From NCBI RefSeq assembly GCF_017114985.1, contig NZ_JABXKP010000074.1, forward strand, positions 1-64,000: 64,000 nt of DNA, in the 5' to 3' direction. Below, piece by piece: positions 63,066-64,000 of the stretch. Every line of letters starts with the position of its first letter. The first letter of the stretch is position 1. The stretch is from Nostoc sp. JL33 (GTDB lineage Bacteria; Cyanobacteriota; Cyanobacteriia; Cyanobacteriales; Nostocaceae). Under the pieces are notes generated by a model. The model searched no databases and was not told the origin of the DNA. It saw only the letters and a program-made list of their open reading frames with translations. Made by a program: the position numbers and the translations under genes.

Positions 63066-64000
63066 ATGCGTCGAGACTCAATTTTTTACAAACTGTTTCA
63101 ACAATCCCCCACTCTTTTATTTGAACTCTTGACAAATCCCCCGACAAACGCAGATGCTTATCGATTTGATTCGGTAGCTGTCAAGGAACCCAAATTTGAA
63201 ATTGACGGGGTATTTCTACCACCAGAAAGTGAGACTCCTGGGGTTGTATATTTCTGTGAGGTACAGTTTCAGAAAGATGAACAGCTTTATGAAAGAGTAT
63301 TTGCTGAATCTTCACTATATTTCTACCGCAACCGCGCCAGATTTAACGACTGGCAAGCAGTTATAATTTATCCATCTCGCAATACCGAACAAAGTAACAT
63401 TTACCCTCATCGGGGATTTCTCAATAGTAACCAAGTACACCCTTGTGTATTAGACATCTCCAGAAATTAAATATGCGTTATCTAGAACCCTTGTAGAGAC
63501 GTAGCATTGCTACGTCTCTACATTCTTTTTCGGAGATGTCTATTTGGATGAATTGGGGGATATTCGCCAATTACCTTTATGGGTAGCACTGATGGTACTA
63601 ACTACGGTAGAGAAAGAACAAGCACCTGAAGAAGCAAGGTATTTGTTAACAAGAACTCGTCAAGAAGTACCATTAACAGCGAGTCGCGCCATAATAGAGA
63701 TGGTAACGACGATCATGATGTATAGGTTTGAACAATTAAGCCAAGCGGAGGTAGAGTCTATGCTAGGACTAACACTACAGCAAACGCAAGTTTACCGAGA
63801 AATCAAGGCAGAAGGGCGAGAAGAAGGCCGAGAAGAAGGCCGAGAAGAAGGACGAGAAGCGATGGCTAATGCTATTTCTCGACTATTGACTAAGCGGCTT
63901 GGAGAACTGTCTGAGGAAATACGCTCCTCAATTTCTGGTTTATCTTTGCCTGTTCTCGCAGATTTGAGCGATGCATTGCTTGATTTCACCACCTTGGCTG
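63066..64000 (+). pseudogene. Rpn/DUF2887-family gene split by an insertion, truncated by the window edge
   Basis: The first part (ATG 63066) reads MRRDSIFYKLFQQSPTLLFE, RFDSVAVKEPKFEIDGVFLPP, VYFCEVQFQKDEQLYERVF, a PD-(D/E)XK-type Rpn/DUF2887 protein. It runs into an insertion at 63451-63541 and stops. Removing those 91 bases gives ...CVYLDELGDIRQLPLWVALM, then LTTVEKEQAPEEARYLLT and a GREEGREE tail on to the window end. Both parts are otherwise open, so the insertion is recent. Confidence 0.85.
63451..63541. mobile_element. 91-bp palindromic insertion
   Basis: Ends are inverted AGACATCTCC and GGAGATGTCT. Inside is a hairpin of two 14-bp arms TGTAGAGACGTAGC around ATT. It lies in the Rpn-type gene, and cutting it out at exactly these points restores the frame. 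It is a nested palindrome element related to the repeat at 2646-2674. Confidence 0.8.

Overview
The window is chromosomal DNA of a filamentous, probably heterocyst-forming cyanobacterium of the Nostoc/Anabaena type. Three things point there: chlorophyll synthase; an adjacent flv3-flv1 flavodiiron pair; and very frequent GCGATCGC (HIP1) octamers together with dispersed short repeats and palindromes (GTAGAGACGTTGCA-type hairpins, CGTAGCGTCTCGTAGAGA-type repeats, small inverted-repeat elements). No rRNA and no CRISPR array was seen. One tRNA (Asn, GTT) is present.

Layout. 1-7 kb: repeat-rich DNA, an MFS transporter, an ATP-grasp ligase of unknown substrate, and an hflX-asparaginase pair. 7.4-12.5 kb: accessory DNA with a galE-like remnant split by a MITE, a hicB-hicA pair, a possible PD-(D/E)XK nuclease, an APH-family sugar kinase with a DOMON-like partner, small proteins and a broken gene. 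12.5-19.7 kb: aldo/keto reductase plus TetR regulator, an MlaD/MlaF lipid-transport pair, threonine aldolase, a DciA-like (DUF721) protein and a second hicB-hicA pair. 19.9-21.3 kb: a TnpB transposon with a divergent ribbon-helix-helix gene. 21.3-29 kb: flv1 and flv3, coaX, an exported amidohydrolase, an alpha/beta hydrolase and a Nudix enzyme. 29.4-30.0 kb: a tnpB-less relative of the TnpB transposon. 30-38.6 kb: mostly housekeeping genes (argH, larB, a peptide-binding lipoprotein, ispF, an ABC ATPase, a YacP-like NYN protein, tRNA-Asn). 38.6-40.3 kb: a graveyard of gene fragments, transposon ends, a perfect long palindrome, a MITE and a 21-bp tandem array. 40.3-42.7 kb: a BlaI/BlaR-like pair and comB.

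42.8-57.8 kb is a single-strand surface-polysaccharide locus. It encodes an ABC exporter (Wzm, and Wzt with a C-terminal domain), two methyltransferases, five glycosyltransferase polypeptides (one with two GT domains), gmd, and rfbA, rfbC and rfbD. Together these would make nucleotide sugars, assemble a glycan on a lipid carrier, cap or modify it, and export it. The methyltransferase next to Wzt carries seven near-identical 14-residue coiled-coil repeats. This suggests a chain-length 'ruler' comparable in concept to WbdD of E. coli O8/O9a, and it is the most interesting hypothesis in the window. 58.2-64 kb: a broken and an intact Uma2 gene, a DUF2862 protein, a Get3d/ArsA-like ATPase with a degenerate P-loop, chlG with a small membrane protein, and an Rpn/DUF2887-type gene split by a 91-bp palindromic insertion.
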